A DNA stretch of 64,000 bases from Synchiropus splendidus (GCF_027744825.2 NW_026527054.1:1178001-1242000), one strand, 5' to 3'. Counted from the first letter of the stretch, positions 24,301 to 39,152 are shown. Notes: a model not told the origin generated them from the letters alone. Made by a program: numbers and translations.

Positions 24301-27300
24301 AGACAGTTTAGATTTGATGTGCAACTACTAGAAAGACCCTTTCTGCAATAGTGGGAGGTTAAAATTTCATGTTCTGAAGCTTCCCTGAAAAGTTATGGCA
24401 CAATGCACAAAAACGCTTTTCAGCCTGAGATAAGGTGGGTTTCGGAACGCCAAACATAAAAGTGTTAATAACTTTGGAAAAACACTTCAGACAGTTTAGA
24501 TTTGATGTGCAACTACTAGAAAGACCCTTTCTGCTATAGTGGGAGGTTAAAATTTCATGTTCTGAAGCTTCCCTGAAAAGTTATAGCACAATGCACAAAA
24601 ACGCTTTTCAGCCTGAGATAGGTGGGTTTCGGAACGCCAAACATAAAAGTGTTGATAACTTTCGAAAAACACTTCAGACAGCTTAGATTTGATGTGCACC
24701 TACTAGAAAGACCCTTTCTGTTATAGTGGGAGGTTAAAATTTCATGTTCTGAAGCTTCCCTGAAAAGTTATGGCACAATGCGTAAAAACACTTTTCAGCC
24801 TGAGATAAGGTGGGTTTCGGAACGCCAATCATAAAAGTGTTGATAACTTTCGAGAAACACTTCAGACAGCTTAGATTTGATGTGCACCTACTAGAAAGAC
24901 CCTTTCTGCTATAGTGGGAGGTTAAAATTTCATGTTCTGAAGCTTCCCCGAAAAGTTATGGCACAATGCGTAAAAACGCTTTTCAGCCTGAGATAAGGTG
25001 GGTTTCGGAACGCCAAACATAAAAGTGTTGATAACTTTGGAAAAACACTTCAGACAGTTTAGATTTGATGTGCAACTACTAGAAAGACCCTTTCTGCTAT
25101 AGTGGGAGGTTAAAATTTCATGTTCTGAAGCTTCCCTGAAAAGTTATGGCACAATGCACAAAAACGCTTTTCAGCCTGAGATAAGGTGGGTTTCGGAACG
25201 CCAAACATAAAAGTGTTAATAACTTTGGAAAAACACTTCAGACAGTTTAGATTTGATGTGCATCTACTAGAAAGACCCTTTCTGCTATAGTGGGAGGTTA
25301 AAATTTCATGTTCTGAAGCTTCCCTGAAAAGTTATGGCACAATGCGTAAAAACGCTTTTCAGCCTGAGATAAGGTGGGTTTCGGAACGCCAAACATAAAA
25401 GTGTTGATAACTTTGGAAAAACACTTCAGACAGTTTAGATTTGATGTGCAACTACTAGAAAGACCCTTTCTGCAATAGTGGGAGGTTAAAATTTCATGTT
25501 CTGAAGCTTCCCTGAAAAGTTATGGCACAATGCACAAAAACGCTTTTCAGCCTGAGATAAGGTGGGTTTCGGAACGCCAAACATAAAAGTGTTAATAACT
25601 TTGGAAAAACACTTCAGACAGTTTAGATTTGATGTGCAACTACTAGAAAGACCCTTTCTGCTATAGTGGGAGGTTAAAATTTCATGTTCTGAAGCTTCCC
25701 TGAAAAGTTATGGCACAATGCACAAAAACGCTTTTCAGCCTGAGATAGGTGGGTTTCGGAACGCCAAACATAAAAGTGTTGATAACTTTCGAAAAACACT
25801 TCAGACAGCTTAGATTTGATGTGCACCTACTAGAAAGACCCTTTCTGTTATAGTGGGAGGTTAAAATTACATGTTCTGAAGCTTCCCTGAAAAGTTATGG
25901 CACAATGCGTAAAAACACTTTTCAGCCTGAGATAAGGTGGGTTTCGGAACGCCAATCATAAAAGTGTTGATAACTTTCGAGAAACACTTCAGACAGCTTA
26001 GATTTGATGTGCACCTACTAGAAAGACCCTTTCTGCTATAGTGGGAGGTTAAAATTTCATGTTCTGAAGCTTCCCTGAAAAGTTATGGCACAATGCGTAA
26101 AAACGCTTTTCAGCCTGAGATAAGGTGGGTTTCGGAACGCCAAACATAAAAGTGTTGATAACTTTGGAAAAACACTTCAGACAGTTTAGATTTGATGTGC
26201 ATCTACTAGAAAGACCCTTTCTGCTATAGTGGGAGGTTAAAATTTCATGTTCTGAAGCTTCCCTGAAAAGTTATGGCACAATGCGTAAAAACGCTTTTCA
26301 GCCTGAGATAAGGTGGGTTTCGGAACGCCAAACATAAAAGTGTTGATAACTTTGGAAAAACACTTCAGACAGTTTAGATTTGATGTGCAACTACTAGAAA
26401 GACCCTTTCTGCTATAGTGGGAGGTTAAAATTTCATGTTCTGAAGCTTCCCTGAAAAGTTATGGCACAATGCACAACAACGCTTTTCAGCCTGAGATAAG
26501 GTGGGTTTCGGAACGCCAAACATAAAAGTGTTAATAACTGTGGAAAAACACTTCAGACAGTTTAGATTTGATGTGCAACTACTAGAAAGACCTTTTCTGC
26601 TATAGTGGGAGGTTAAAATTTCATGTTCTGAAGCTTCCCTGAAAAGTTATGGCACAATGCACAAAAACACTTTTCAGCCTGAGATAAGGTGGGTTTCGGA
26701 TCGCCAAACATAAAAGTGTTAATAACTTTGGAAAAACACTTCAGACAGTTTAGATTTGATGTGCACCTACTAGAAAGACCCTTTCTGCTATAGTGGGAGG
26801 TTAAAATTTCATGTTCTGAAGCTTCCCTGAAAAGTTATGGCACAATGCGTAAAAACGCTTTTCAGCCTGAGATAAGGTGGGTTTCGGAACGCCAAACATA
26901 AAAGTGTTGATAACTTTGGAAAAACACTTCAGACAGTTTAGATTTGATGTGCAACTACTAGAAAGACCCTTTCTGCTATAGTGGGAGGTAAAAATTTCAT
27001 GTTCTGAAGCTTTCCTGAAAAGTTATGGCACAATGCACAAAAACGCTTTTCAGCCTGAGATAAGGTGGGTTTCGGAACGCCAAACATAAAAGTGTTGATA
27101 ACTTTTGAAAAACACTTAAGACAGCTTAGATTTGATGTGCAACTACTAGAAAGACCCTTTCTGCTATAGTGGGAGGTTAAAATTTCATGTTCTGAAGCTT
27201 CCCTGAAAAGTTATGGCACAATGCACAAAAACGCTTTTCAGCCTGAGATAAGGTGGGTTTCGGAACGCCAAACATAAAAGTGTTGATAACTTTCGAAAAA

Positions 27301-30300
27301 CACTTCAGACAGCTTAGATTTGATGTGCACCTACTAGAAAGACCCTTTCTGCTATAGTGGGAGGTTAAAATTTCATGTTCTGAAGCTTCCCTGAAAAGTT
27401 ATGGCACAATGCGTAAAAACGCTTTTCAGCCTGAGATAAGGTGGGTTTCGGAACGCCAAACATAAAAGTGTTGATAACTTTGGAAAAACACTTCAGACAG
27501 TTTAGATTTGATGTGCAACTACTAGAAAGACCCTTTCTGCTATAGTGGGAGGTTAAAATTTCATGTTCTGAAGCTTCCCTGAAAAGTTATGGCACAATGC
27601 ACAAAAACGCTTTTCAGCTTGAGATAAGGTGGGTTTCGGAACGCCAAACATAAAAGTGTTAATAACTGTGGAAAAACACTTCAGACAGTTTAGATTTGAT
27701 GTGCAACTACTAGAAAAACCCTTTCTGCTATAGTGGGTGGTTAAAATTTCATGTTCTGAAGCTTCCCTGAAAAGTTATGGCACAATGCACAAAAACGCTT
27801 TTCAGCCTGAGATAAGGTGGGTTTCGGAACGCCAAACATAAAAGTGTTAATAACTTTGGAAAAACACTTCAGACAGTTTAGATTTGATGTGCAACTACTA
27901 GAAAGACCCTTTCTGCTATAGTGGGAGGTTAAAATTTCATGTTCTGAAGCTTCCCTGAAAAGTTATGGCACAATGCACAAAAACGCTTTTCAGCCTGAGA
28001 TAAGGTGGGTTTCGGAACGCCAAACATAAAAGTGTTGATAACTTTCGAAAAACACTTCAGACAGCTTAGATTTGATGTGCACCTACTAGAAAGACCCTTT
28101 CTGCTATAGTGGGAGGTTAAAATTTCATGTTCTGAAGCTTCCCTGAAAAGTTATGGCACAATGCGTAAAAACGCTTTTCAGCCTGAGATAAGGTGGGTTT
28201 CGGAACGCCAAACATAAAAGTGTTGATAACTTTGGAAAAACACTTCAGACAGTTTAGATTTGATGTGCAACTACTAGAAAGACCCTTTCTGCAATAGTGG
28301 GAGGTTAAAATTTCATGTTCTGAAGCTTCCCTGAAAAGTTATGGCACAATGCACAAAAACGCTTTTCAGCCTGAGATAAGGTGGGTTTCGGAACGCCAAA
28401 CATAAAAGTGTTAATAACTTTGGAAAAACACTTCAGACAGTTTAGATTTGATGTGCAAATACTCGAAAGACCCTTTCTGCTATAGTGGGAGGTTAAAATT
28501 TCATGTTCTGAAGCTTCCGTGAAAAGTTATGGCACAATGCACAAAAACGCTTTTCAGCCTGAGATAGGTGGGTTTCGGAACGCCAAACATAAAAGTGTTG
28601 ATAACTTTCGAAAAACACTTCAGACAGCTTAGATTTGATGTGCACCTACTAGAAAGACCCTTTCTGTTATAGTGGGAGGTTAAAATTTCATGTTCTGAAG
28701 CTTCCCTGAAAAGTTATGGCACAATGCGTAAAAACACTTTTCAGCCTGAGATAAGGTGGGTTTCGGAACGCCAAACATAAAAGTGTTGATAACTTTCGAG
28801 AAACACTTCAGACAGCTTAGATTTGATGTGCACCTACTAGAAAGACCCTTTCTGCTATAGTGGGAGGTTAAAATTTCATGTTCTGAAGCTTCCCTGAAAA
28901 GTTATGGCACAATGCACAAAAACGCTTTTCAGCCTGAGATAAGGTGGGTTTCGGAACGCCAAACATAAAAGTGTTAATAACTTTGGAAAAACACTTCAGA
29001 CAGTTTAGATTTGATGTGCAACTACTAGAAAGACCCTTTCTGCTATAGTGGGAGGTTAAAATTTCATGTTCTGAAGCTTCCCTGAAAAGTTATGGCACAA
29101 TGCACAAAAACGCTTTTCAGCCTGAGATAAGGTGGGTTTCGGAACGCCAAACATAAAAGTGTTGATAACTTTCCAAAAACACTTCAGACAGCTTAGATTT
29201 GATGTGCACCTACTAGAAAGACCCTTTCTGCTATAGTGGGAGGTTAAAATTTCATGTTCTGAAGCTTCCCTGAAAAGTTATGGCACAATGCGTAAAAACG
29301 CTTTTCAGCCTGAGATAAGGTGGGTTTCGGAACGCCAAACATAAAAGTGTTGATAACTTTGGAAAAACACTTCAGACAGTTTAGATTTGATGTGCAACTA
29401 CTAGAAAGACCCTTTCTGCAATAGTGGGAGGTTAAAATTTCATGTTCTGAAGCTTCCCTGAAAAGTTATGGCACAATGCACAAAAACGCTTTTCAGCTTG
29501 AGATAAGGTGGGTTTCGGAACGCCAAACATAAAAGTGTTAATAACTGTGGAAAAACACTTCAGACAGTTTAGATTTGATGTGCAACTACTAGAAAAATCC
29601 TTTCTGCTATAGTGGGTGGTTAAAATTTCATGTTCTGAAGCTTCCCTGAAAAGTTATGGCACAATGCACAAAAACGCTTTTCAGCCTGAGATAAGGTGGG
29701 TTTCGGAACGCCAAACATAAAAGTGTTAATAACTTTGGAAAAACACTTCAGACAGTTTAGATTTGATGTGCAACTACTAGAAAGACCCTTTCTGCTATAG
29801 TGGGAGGTTAAAATTTCATGTTCTGAAGCTTCCCTGAAAAGTTATGGCACAATGCACAAAAACGCTTTTCAGCCTGAGATAAGGTGGGTTTCGGAACGCC
29901 AAACATAAAAGTGTTGATAACTTTCGAAAAACACTTCAGACAGCTTAGATTTGATGTGCACCTACTAGAAAGACCCTTTCTGCTATAGTGGGAGGTTAAA
30001 ATTTCATGTTCTGAAGCTTCCCTGAAAAGTTATGGCACAATGCGTAAAAACGCTTTTCAGCCTGAGATAAGGTGGGTTTCGGAACGCCAAACATAAAAGT
30101 GTTGATAACTTTGGAAAAACACTTCAGACAGTTTAGATTTGATGTGCAACTACTAGAAAGACCCTTTCTGCAATAGTGGGAGGTTAAAATTTCATGTTCT
30201 GAAGCTTCCCTGAAAAGTTATGGCACAATGCACAAAAACGCTTTTCAGCCTGAGATAAGGTGGGTTTCGGAACGCCAAACATAAAAGTGTTAATAACTTT

Positions 30301-33300
30301 GGAAAAACACTTCAGACAGTTTAGATTTGATGTGCAAATACTCGAAAGACCCTTTCTGCTATAGTGGGAGGTTAAAATTTCATGTTCTGAAGCTTCCGTG
30401 AAAAGTTATGGCACAATGCACAAAAACGCTTTTCAGCCTGAGATAGGTGGGTTTCGGAACGCCAAACATAAAAGTGTTGATAACTTTCGAAAAACACTTC
30501 AGACAGCTTAGATTTGATGTGCACCTACTAGAAAGACCCTTTCTGTTATAGTGGGAGGTTAAAATTTCATGTTCTGAAGCTTCCCTGAAAAGTTATGGCA
30601 CAATGCGTAAAAACACTTTTCAGCCTGAGATAAGGTGGGTTTCGGAACGCCAAACATAAAAGTGTTGATAACTTTCGAGAAACACTTCAGACAGCTTAGA
30701 TTTGATGTGCACCTACTAGAAAGACCCTTTCTGCTATAGTGGGAGGTTAAAATTTCATGTTCTGAAGCTTCCCTGAAAAGTTATGGCACAATGCACAAAA
30801 ACGCTTTTCAGCCTGAGATAAGGTGGGTTTCGGAACGCCAAACATAAAAGTGTTAATAACTTTGGAAAAACACTTCAGACAGTTTAGATTTGATGTGCAA
30901 CTACTAGAAAGACCCTTTCTGCTATAGTGGGAGGTTAAAATTTCATGTTCTGAAGCTTCCCTGAAAAGTTATGGCACAATGCACAAAAACGCTTTTCAGC
31001 CTGAGATAAGGTGGGTTTCGGAACGCCAAACATAAAAGTGTTGATAACTTTCGAAAAACACTTCAGACAGCTTAGATTTGATGTGCACCTACTAGAAAGA
31101 CCCTTTCTGCTATAGTGGGAGGTTAAAATTTCATGTTCTGAAGCTTCCCTGAAAAGTTATGGCACAATGCGTAAAAACGCTTTTCAGCCTGAGATAAGGT
31201 GGGTTTCGGAACGCCAAACATAAAAGTGTTGATAACTTTGGAAAAACACTTCAGACAGTTTAGATTTGATGTGCAACTACTAGAAAGACCCTTTCTGCAA
31301 TAGTGGGAGGTTAAAATTTCATGTTCTGAAGCTTCCCTGAAAAGTTATGGCACAATGCACAAAAACGCTTTTCAGCCTGAGATAAGGTGGGTTTCGGAAC
31401 GCCAAACATAAAAGTGTTAATAACTTTGGAAAAACACTTCAGACAGTTTAGATTTGATGTGCAACTACTAGAAAGACCCTTTCTGCTATAGTGGGAGGTT
31501 AAAATTTCATGTTCTGAAGCTTCCCTGAAAAGTTATAGCACAATGCACAAAAACGCTTTTCAGCCTGAGATAGGTGGGTTTCGGAACGCCAAACATAAAA
31601 GTGTTGATAACTTTCGAAAAACACTTCAGACAGCTTAGATTTGATGTGCACCTACTAGAAAGACCCTTTCTGTTATAGTGGGAGGTTAAAATTTCATGTT
31701 CTGAAGCTTCCCTGAAAAGTTATGGCACAATGCGTAAAAACACTTTTCAGCCTGAGATAAGGTGGGTTTCGGAACGCCAATCATAAAAGTGTTGATAACT
31801 TTCGAGGAACACTTCAGACAGCTTAGATTTGATGTGCACCTACTAGAAAGACCCTTTCTGCTATAGTGGGAGGTTAAAATTTCATGTTCTGAAGCTTCCC
31901 TGAAAAGTTATGGCACAATGCGTAAAAACGCTTTTCAGCCTGAGATAAGGTGGGTTTCGGAACGCCAAACATAAAAGTGTTGATAACTTTGGAAAAACAC
32001 TTCAGACAGTTTAGATTTGATGTGCAACTACTAGAAAGACCCTTTCTGCTATAGTGGGAGGTTAAAATTTCATGTTCTGAAGCTTCCCTGAAAAGTTATG
32101 GCACAATGCACAAAAACGCTTTTCAGCCTGAGATAAGGTGGGTTTCGGAACGCCAAACATAAAAGTGTTAATAACTTTGGAAAAACACTTCAGACAGTTT
32201 AGATTTGATGTGCATCTACTAGAAAGACCCTTTCTGCTATAGTGGGAGGTTAAAATTTCATGTTCTGAAGCTTCCCTGAAAAGTTATGGCACAATGCGTA
32301 AAAACGCTTTTCAGCCTGAGATAAGGTGGGTTTCGGAACGCCAAACATAAAAGTGTTGATAACTTTGGAAAAACACTTCAGACAGTTTAGATTTGATGTG
32401 CAACTACTAGAAAGACCCTTTCTGCTATAGTGGGAGGTTAAAATTTCATGTTCTGAAGCTTCCCTGAAAAGTTATGGCACAATGCACAAAAACGCTTTTC
32501 AGCCTGAGATAAGGTGGGTTTCGGAACGCCAAACATAAAAGTGTTAATAACTTTGGAGAAACACTTCAGACAGTTTAGATTTGATGTGCAACTACTAGAA
32601 AGACCCTTTCTGCTATAGTGGGAGGTTAAAATTTCATGTTCTGAAGCTTCCCTGAAAAGTTATGGCACAATGCACAACAACGCTTTTCAGCCTGAGATAA
32701 GGTGGGTTTCGGAACGCCAAACATAAAAGTGTTAATAACTGTGGAAAAACACTTCAGACAGTTTAGATTTGATGTGCAACTACTAGAAAGACCTTTTCTG
32801 CTATAGTGGGAGGTTAAAATTTCATGTTCTGAAGCTTCCCTGAAAAGTTATGGCACAATGCACAAAAACACTTTTCAGCCTGAGATAAGGTGGGTTTCGG
32901 ATCGCCAAACATAAAAGTGTTAATAACTTTGGAAAAACACTTCAGACAGTTTAGATTTGATGTGCACCTACTAGAAAGACCCTTTCTGCTATAGTGGGAG
33001 GTTAAAATTTCATGTTCTGAAGCTTCCCTGAAAAGTTATGGCACAATGCGTAAAAACGCTTTTCAGCCTGAGATAAGGTGGGTTTCGGAACGCCAAACAT
33101 AAAAGTGTTGATAACTTTGGAAAAACACTTCAGACAGTTTAGATTTGATGTGCAACTACTAGAAAGACCCTTTCTGCAATAGTGGAAGGTTAAAATTTCA
33201 TGTTCTGAAGCTTCCCTGAAAAGTTATGGCACAATGCACAAAAACGCTTTTCAGCCTGAGATAAGGTGGGTTTCGGAACGCCAAACATAAAAGTGTTAAT

Positions 33301-36300
33301 AACTTTGGAAAAACACTTCAGACAGTTTAGATTTGATGTGCAAATACTCGAAAGACCCTTTCTGCTATAGTGGGAGGTTAAAATTTCATGTTCTGAAGCT
33401 TCCGTGAAAAGTTATGGCACAATGCACAAAAACGCTTTTCAGCCTGAGATAGGTGGGTTTCGGAACGCCAAACATAAAAGTGTTGATAACTTTCGAAAAA
33501 CACTTCAGACAGCTTAGATTTGATGTGCACCTACTAGAAAGACCCTTTCTGTTATAGTGGGAGGTTAAAATTTCATGTTCTGAAGCTTCCCTGAAAAGTT
33601 ATGGCACAATGCGTAAAAACACTTTTCAGCCTGAGATAAGGTGGGTTTCGGAACGCCAAACATAAAAGTGTTGATAACTTTCGAGAAACACTTCAGACAG
33701 CTTAGATTTGATGTGCACCTACTAGAAAGACCCTTTCTGCTATAGTGGGAGGTTAAAATTTCATGTTCTGAAGCTTCCCTGAAAAGTTATGGCACAATGC
33801 ACAAAAACGCTTTTCAGCCTGAGATAAGGTGGGTTTCGGAACGCCAAACATAAAAGTGTTAATAACTTTGGAAAAACACTTCAGACAGTTTAGATTTGAT
33901 GTGCAACTACTAGAAAGACCCTTTCTGCTATAGTGGGAGGTTAAAATTTCATGTTCTGAAGCTTCCCTGAAAAGTTATGGCACAATGCACAAAAACGCTT
34001 TTCAGCCTGAGATAAGGTGGGTTTCGGAACGCCAAACATAAAAGTGTTGATAACTTTCGAAAAACACTTCAGACAGCTTAGATTTGATGTGCACCTACTA
34101 GAAAGACCCTTTCTGCTATAGTGGGAGGTTAAAATTTCATGTTCTGAAGCTTCCCTGAAAAGTTATGGCACAATGCGTAAAAACGCTTTTCAGCCTGAGA
34201 TAAGGTGGGTTTCGGAACGCCAAACATAAAAGTGTTGATAACTTTGGAAAAACACTTCAGACAGTTTAGATTTGATGTGCAACTACTAGAAAGACCCTTT
34301 CTGCAATAGTGGGAGGTTAAAATTTCATGTTCTGAAGCTTCCCTGAAAAGTTATGGCACAATGCACAAAAACGCTTTTCAGCCTGAGATAAGGTGGGTTT
34401 CGGAACGCCAAACATAAAAGTGTTAATAACTTTGGAAAAACACTTCAGACAGTTTAGATTTGATGTGCAACTACTAGAAAGACCCTTTCTGCTATAGTGG
34501 GAGGTTAAAATTTCATGTTCTGAAGCTTCCCTGAAAAGTTATAGCACAATGCACAAAAACGCTTTTCAGCCTGAGATAGGTGGGTTTCGGAACGCCAAAC
34601 ATAAAAGTGTTGATAACTTTCGAAAAACACTTCAGACAGCTTAGATTTGATGTGCACCTACTAGAAAGACCCTTTCTGTTATAGTGGGAGGTTAAAATTT
34701 CATGTTCTGAAGCTTCCCTGAAAAGTTATGGCACAATGCGTAAAAACACTTTTCAGCCTGAGATAAGGTGGGTTTCGGAACGCCAATCATAAAAGTGTTG
34801 ATAACTTTCGAGGAACACTTCAGACAGCTTAGATTTGATGTGCACCTACTAGAAAGACCCTTTCTGCTATAGTGGGAGGTTAAAATTTCATGTTCTGAAG
34901 CTTCCCTGAAAAGTTATGGCACAATGCGTAAAAACGCTTTTCAGCCTGAGATAAGGTGGGTTTCGGAACGCCAAACATAAAAGTGTTGATAACTTTGGAA
35001 AAACACTTCAGACAGTTTAGATTTGATGTGCAACTACTAGAAAGACCCTTTCTGCTATAGTGGGAGGTTAAAATTTCATGTTCTGAAGCTTCCCTGAAAA
35101 GTTATGGCACAATGCACAAAAACGCTTTTCAGCCTGAGATAAGGTGGGTTTCGGAACGCCAAACATAAAAGTGTTAATAACTTTGGAAAAACACTTCAGA
35201 CAGTTTAGATTTGATGTGCATCTACTAGAAAGACCCTTTCTGCTATAGTGGGAGGTTAAAATTTCATGTTCTGAAGCTTCCCTGAAAAGTTATGGCACAA
35301 TGCGTAAAAACGCTTTTCAGCCTGAGATAAGGTGGGTTTCGGAACGCCAAACATAAAAGTGTTGATAACTTTGGAAAAACACTTCAGACAGTTTAGATTT
35401 GATGTGCAACTACTAGAAAGACCCTTTCTGCTATAGTGGGAGGTTAAAATTTCATGTTCTGAAGCTTCCCTGAAAAGTTATGGCACAATGCACAAAAACG
35501 CTTTTCAGCCTGAGATAAGGTGGGTTTCGGAACGCCAAACATAAAAGTGTTAATAACTTTGGAGAAACACTTCAGACAGTTTAGATTTGATGTGCAACTA
35601 CTAGAAAGACCCTTTCTGCTATAGTGGGAGGTTAAAATTTCATGTTCTGAAGCTTCCCTGAAAAGTTATGGCACAATGCACAACAACGCTTTTCAGCCTG
35701 AGATAAGGTGGGTTTCGGAACGCCAAACATAAAAGTGTTAATAACTGTGGAAAAACACTTCAGACAGTTTAGATTTGATGTGCAACTACTAGAAAGACCT
35801 TTTCTGCTATAGTGGGAGGTTAAAATTTCATGTTCTGAAGCTTCCCTGAAAAGTTATGGCACAATGCACAAAAACGCTTTTCAGCCTGAGATAAGGTGGG
35901 TTTCGGATCGCCAAACATAAAAGTGTTAATAACTTTGGAAAAACACTTCAGACAGTTTAGATTTGATGTGCACCTACTAGAAAGACCCTTTCTGCTATAG
36001 TGGGAGGTTAAAATTTCATGTTCTGAAGCTTCCCTGAAAAGTTATGGCACAATGCGTAAAAACGCTTTTCAGCCTGAGATAAGGTGGGTTTCGGAACGCC
36101 AAACATAAAAGTGTTGATAACTTTGGAAAAACACTTCAGACAGTTTAGATTTGATGTGCATATACTAGAAAGACCCTTTCTGCTATAGTGGGAGGTTAAA
36201 ATTTCATGTTCTGAAGCTTCCCTGAAAAGTTATGGCACAATGCGTAAAAACGCTTTTCAGCCTGAGATAAGGTGGGTTTCGGAACGCCAAACATAAAAGT

Positions 36301-38140
36301 GTTGATAACTTTGGAAAAACACTTCAGACAGTTTAGATTTGATGTGCAACTACTAGAAAGACCCTTTCTGCTATAGTGGGAGGTTAAAATTTCATGTTCT
36401 GAAGCTTCCCTGAAAAGTTATGGCACAATGCGTAAAAACACTTTTCAGCCTGAGATAAGGTGGGTTTCGGAACGCCAATCATAAAAGTGTTGATAACTTT
36501 CGAGGAACACTTCAGACAGCTTAGATTTGATGTGCACCTACTAGAAAGACCCTTTCTGCTATAGTGGGAGGTTAAAATTTCATGTTCTGAAGCTTCCCTG
36601 AAAAGTTATGGCACAATGCGTAAAAACGCTTTTCAGCCTGAGATAAGGTGGGTTTCGGAACGCCAAACATAAAAGTGTTGATAACTTTGGAAAAACACTT
36701 CAGACAGTTTAGATTTGATGTGCAACTACTAGAAAGACCCTTTCTGCTATAGTGGGAGGTTAAAATTTCATGTTCTGAAGCTTCCCTGAAAAGTTATGGC
36801 ACAATGCACAAAAACGCTTTTCAGCCTGAGATAAGGTGGGTTTCGGAACGCCAAACATAAAAGTGTTAATAACTTTGGAAAAACACTTCAGACAGTTTAG
36901 ATTTGATGTGCATCTACTAGAAAGACCCTTTCTGCTATAGTGGGAGGTTAAAATTTCATGTTCTGAAGCTTCCCTGAAAAGTTATGGCACAATGCGTAAA
37001 AACGCTTTTCAGCCTGAGATAAGGTGGGTTTCGGAACGCCAAACATAAAAGTGTTGATAACTTTGGAAAAACACTTCAGACAGTTTAGATTTGATGTGCA
37101 ACTACTAGAAAGACCCTTTCTGCTATAGTGGGAGGTTAAAATTTCATGTTCTGAAGCTTCCCTGAAAAGTTATGGCACAATGCACAAAAACGCTTTTCAG
37201 CCTGAGATAAGGTGGGTTTCGGAACGCCAAACATAAAAGTGTTAATAACTTTGGAGAAACACTTCAGACAGTTTAGATTTGATGTGCAACTACTAGAAAG
37301 ACCCTTTCTGCTATAGTGGGAGGTTAAAATTTCATGTTCTGAAGCTTCCCTGAAAAGTTATGGCACAATGCACAACAACGCTTTTCAGCCTGAGATAAGG
37401 TGGGTTTCGGAACGCCAAACATAAAAGTGTTAATAACTGTGGAAAAACACTTCAGACAGTTTAGATTTGATGTGCAACTACTAGAAAGACCTTTTCTGCT
37501 ATAGTGGGAGGTTAAAATTTCATGTTCTGAAGCTTCCCTGAAAAGTTATGGCACAATGCACAAAAACGCTTTTCAGCCTGAGATAAGGTGGGTTTCGGAT
37601 CGCCAAACATAAAAGTGTTAATAACTTTGGAAAAACACTTCAGACAGTTTAGATTTGATGTGCACCTACTAGAAAGACCCTTTCTGCTATAGTGGGAGGT
37701 TAAAATTTCATGTTCTGAAGCTTCCCTGAAAAGTTATGGCACAATGCGTAAAAACGCTTTTCAGCCTGAGATAAGGTGGGTTTCGGAACGCCAAACATAA
37801 AAGTGTTGATAACTTTGGAAAAACACTTCAGACAGTTTAGATTTGATGTGCAACTACTAGAAAGACCCTTTCTGCTATAGTGGGAGGTTAAAATTTCATG
37901 TTCTGAAGCTTCCCTGAAAAGTTATGGCACAATGCACAAAAACGCTTTTCAGCCTGAGATAAGGTGGGTTTCGGAACGCCAAACATAAAAGTGTTAATAA
38001 CTTTGGAAAAACACTTCAGACAGTTTAGATTTGATGTGCATATACTAGAAAGACCCTTTCTGCTATAGTGGGAGGTTAAAATTTCATGTTCTGAAGCTTC
38101 CCTGAAAAGTTATGGCACAATGCGTAAAAACGCATTTTCA
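18400..38140. repeat. Domain of nested higher-order repeats in the core satellite
   Basis: A one-base deletion (GAGATAGGTGGG instead of GAGATAAGGTGGG) marks 187-bp units at 18,791, 19,918, 21,045, 23,488, 24,615, 25,742, 28,561, 30,440, 31,567, 33,446 and 34,573. The gaps equal n x 188 - 1 with n = 6, 6, 13, 6, 6, 15, 10, 6, 10 and 6, so a 6-unit (1,127-bp) block is the recurring module. Linked variants travel with it (CTGTTATAG, GTAAAAACACTTTTC, CGAGAAACAC). A 16-unit, 3,006-bp block is duplicated in tandem (CGAGGAACAC at 31,803 and 34,809; CAACAACG at 32,675 and 35,681; CGGATCGCC at 32,898 and 35,904). A 9-unit, 1,692-bp block follows (34,809 to 36,501; 35,681 to 37,373; 35,904 to 37,596). 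Confidence 0.88.
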
Positions 38141-39152
38141 GCCTGAGATAAGGTGGGTTTCGGAACGCCAAACATAAAAGTGTTGATAACTTTGGAAAAA
38201 CACTTCAGACAGTTTAGATTTGATGTGCAACTACTAGAAAGACCCTTTCTGCTATAGTGGGAGGTTAAAATTTCATGTTCTGAAGCTTCCCTGAAAAGTT
38301 ATGGCACAATGCACAAAAACGCTTTTCAGCCTGAGATAAGGTGGGTTTCGGAACGCCAAACATAAAAGTGTTAATAACTTTGGAAAAACACTTCAGACAG
38401 TTTAGATTTGATGTGCAACTACTAGAAAGACCCTTTCTGCTATAGTGGGAGGTTAAAATTTCATGTTCTGAAGCTTCCCTGAAAAGTTATGGCACAATGC
38501 ACAAAAACGCTTTTCAGCCTGAGATAAGGTGGGTTTCGGACGCCAAACATAAAAGTGTTAATAACTTTGGAAAAACACTTCAGACAGTTTAGATTTGATG
38601 TGCAACTACTAGAAAGACCCTTTCTGCTATAGTGGGAGGTTAAAATTTCATGTTCTGAAGCTTCCCTGAAAAGTTATGGCACAATGCACAAAAACGCTTT
38701 TCAGCCTGAGATAAGGTGGGTTTCGGAACGCCAAACATAAAAGTGTTGATAACTTTGGAAAAACACTTCAGACAGTTTAGATTTGATGTGCAACTACAAG
38801 AAAGACGCTTTCTGCTATAGTGGGAGGTTAAAATTTCATGTTCTGAAGCTTCCCTGAAAAGTTATGGCACAATGCACAAAAACGCTTTTCAGCCTGAGAT
38901 AAGGTGGGTTTCGGAACGCCAAACATAAAAGTGTTAATAACTTTGGAAAAACACTTCAGACAGTTTAGATTTGACGTGCAACTACTAGAAAGACCCTTTC
39001 TGCTATAGTGGGAGTTTAAAATTTCATGTTCTGAAGCTTCCCTGAAAAGTTATGGCACAATGCACAAAAACGCTTTTCAGCCTGATATAAGGTGGGTTTC
39101 GGAACGCCAAACATAAAAGTGTGAATAACTTTGGAAAAACACTTCAGACAGT

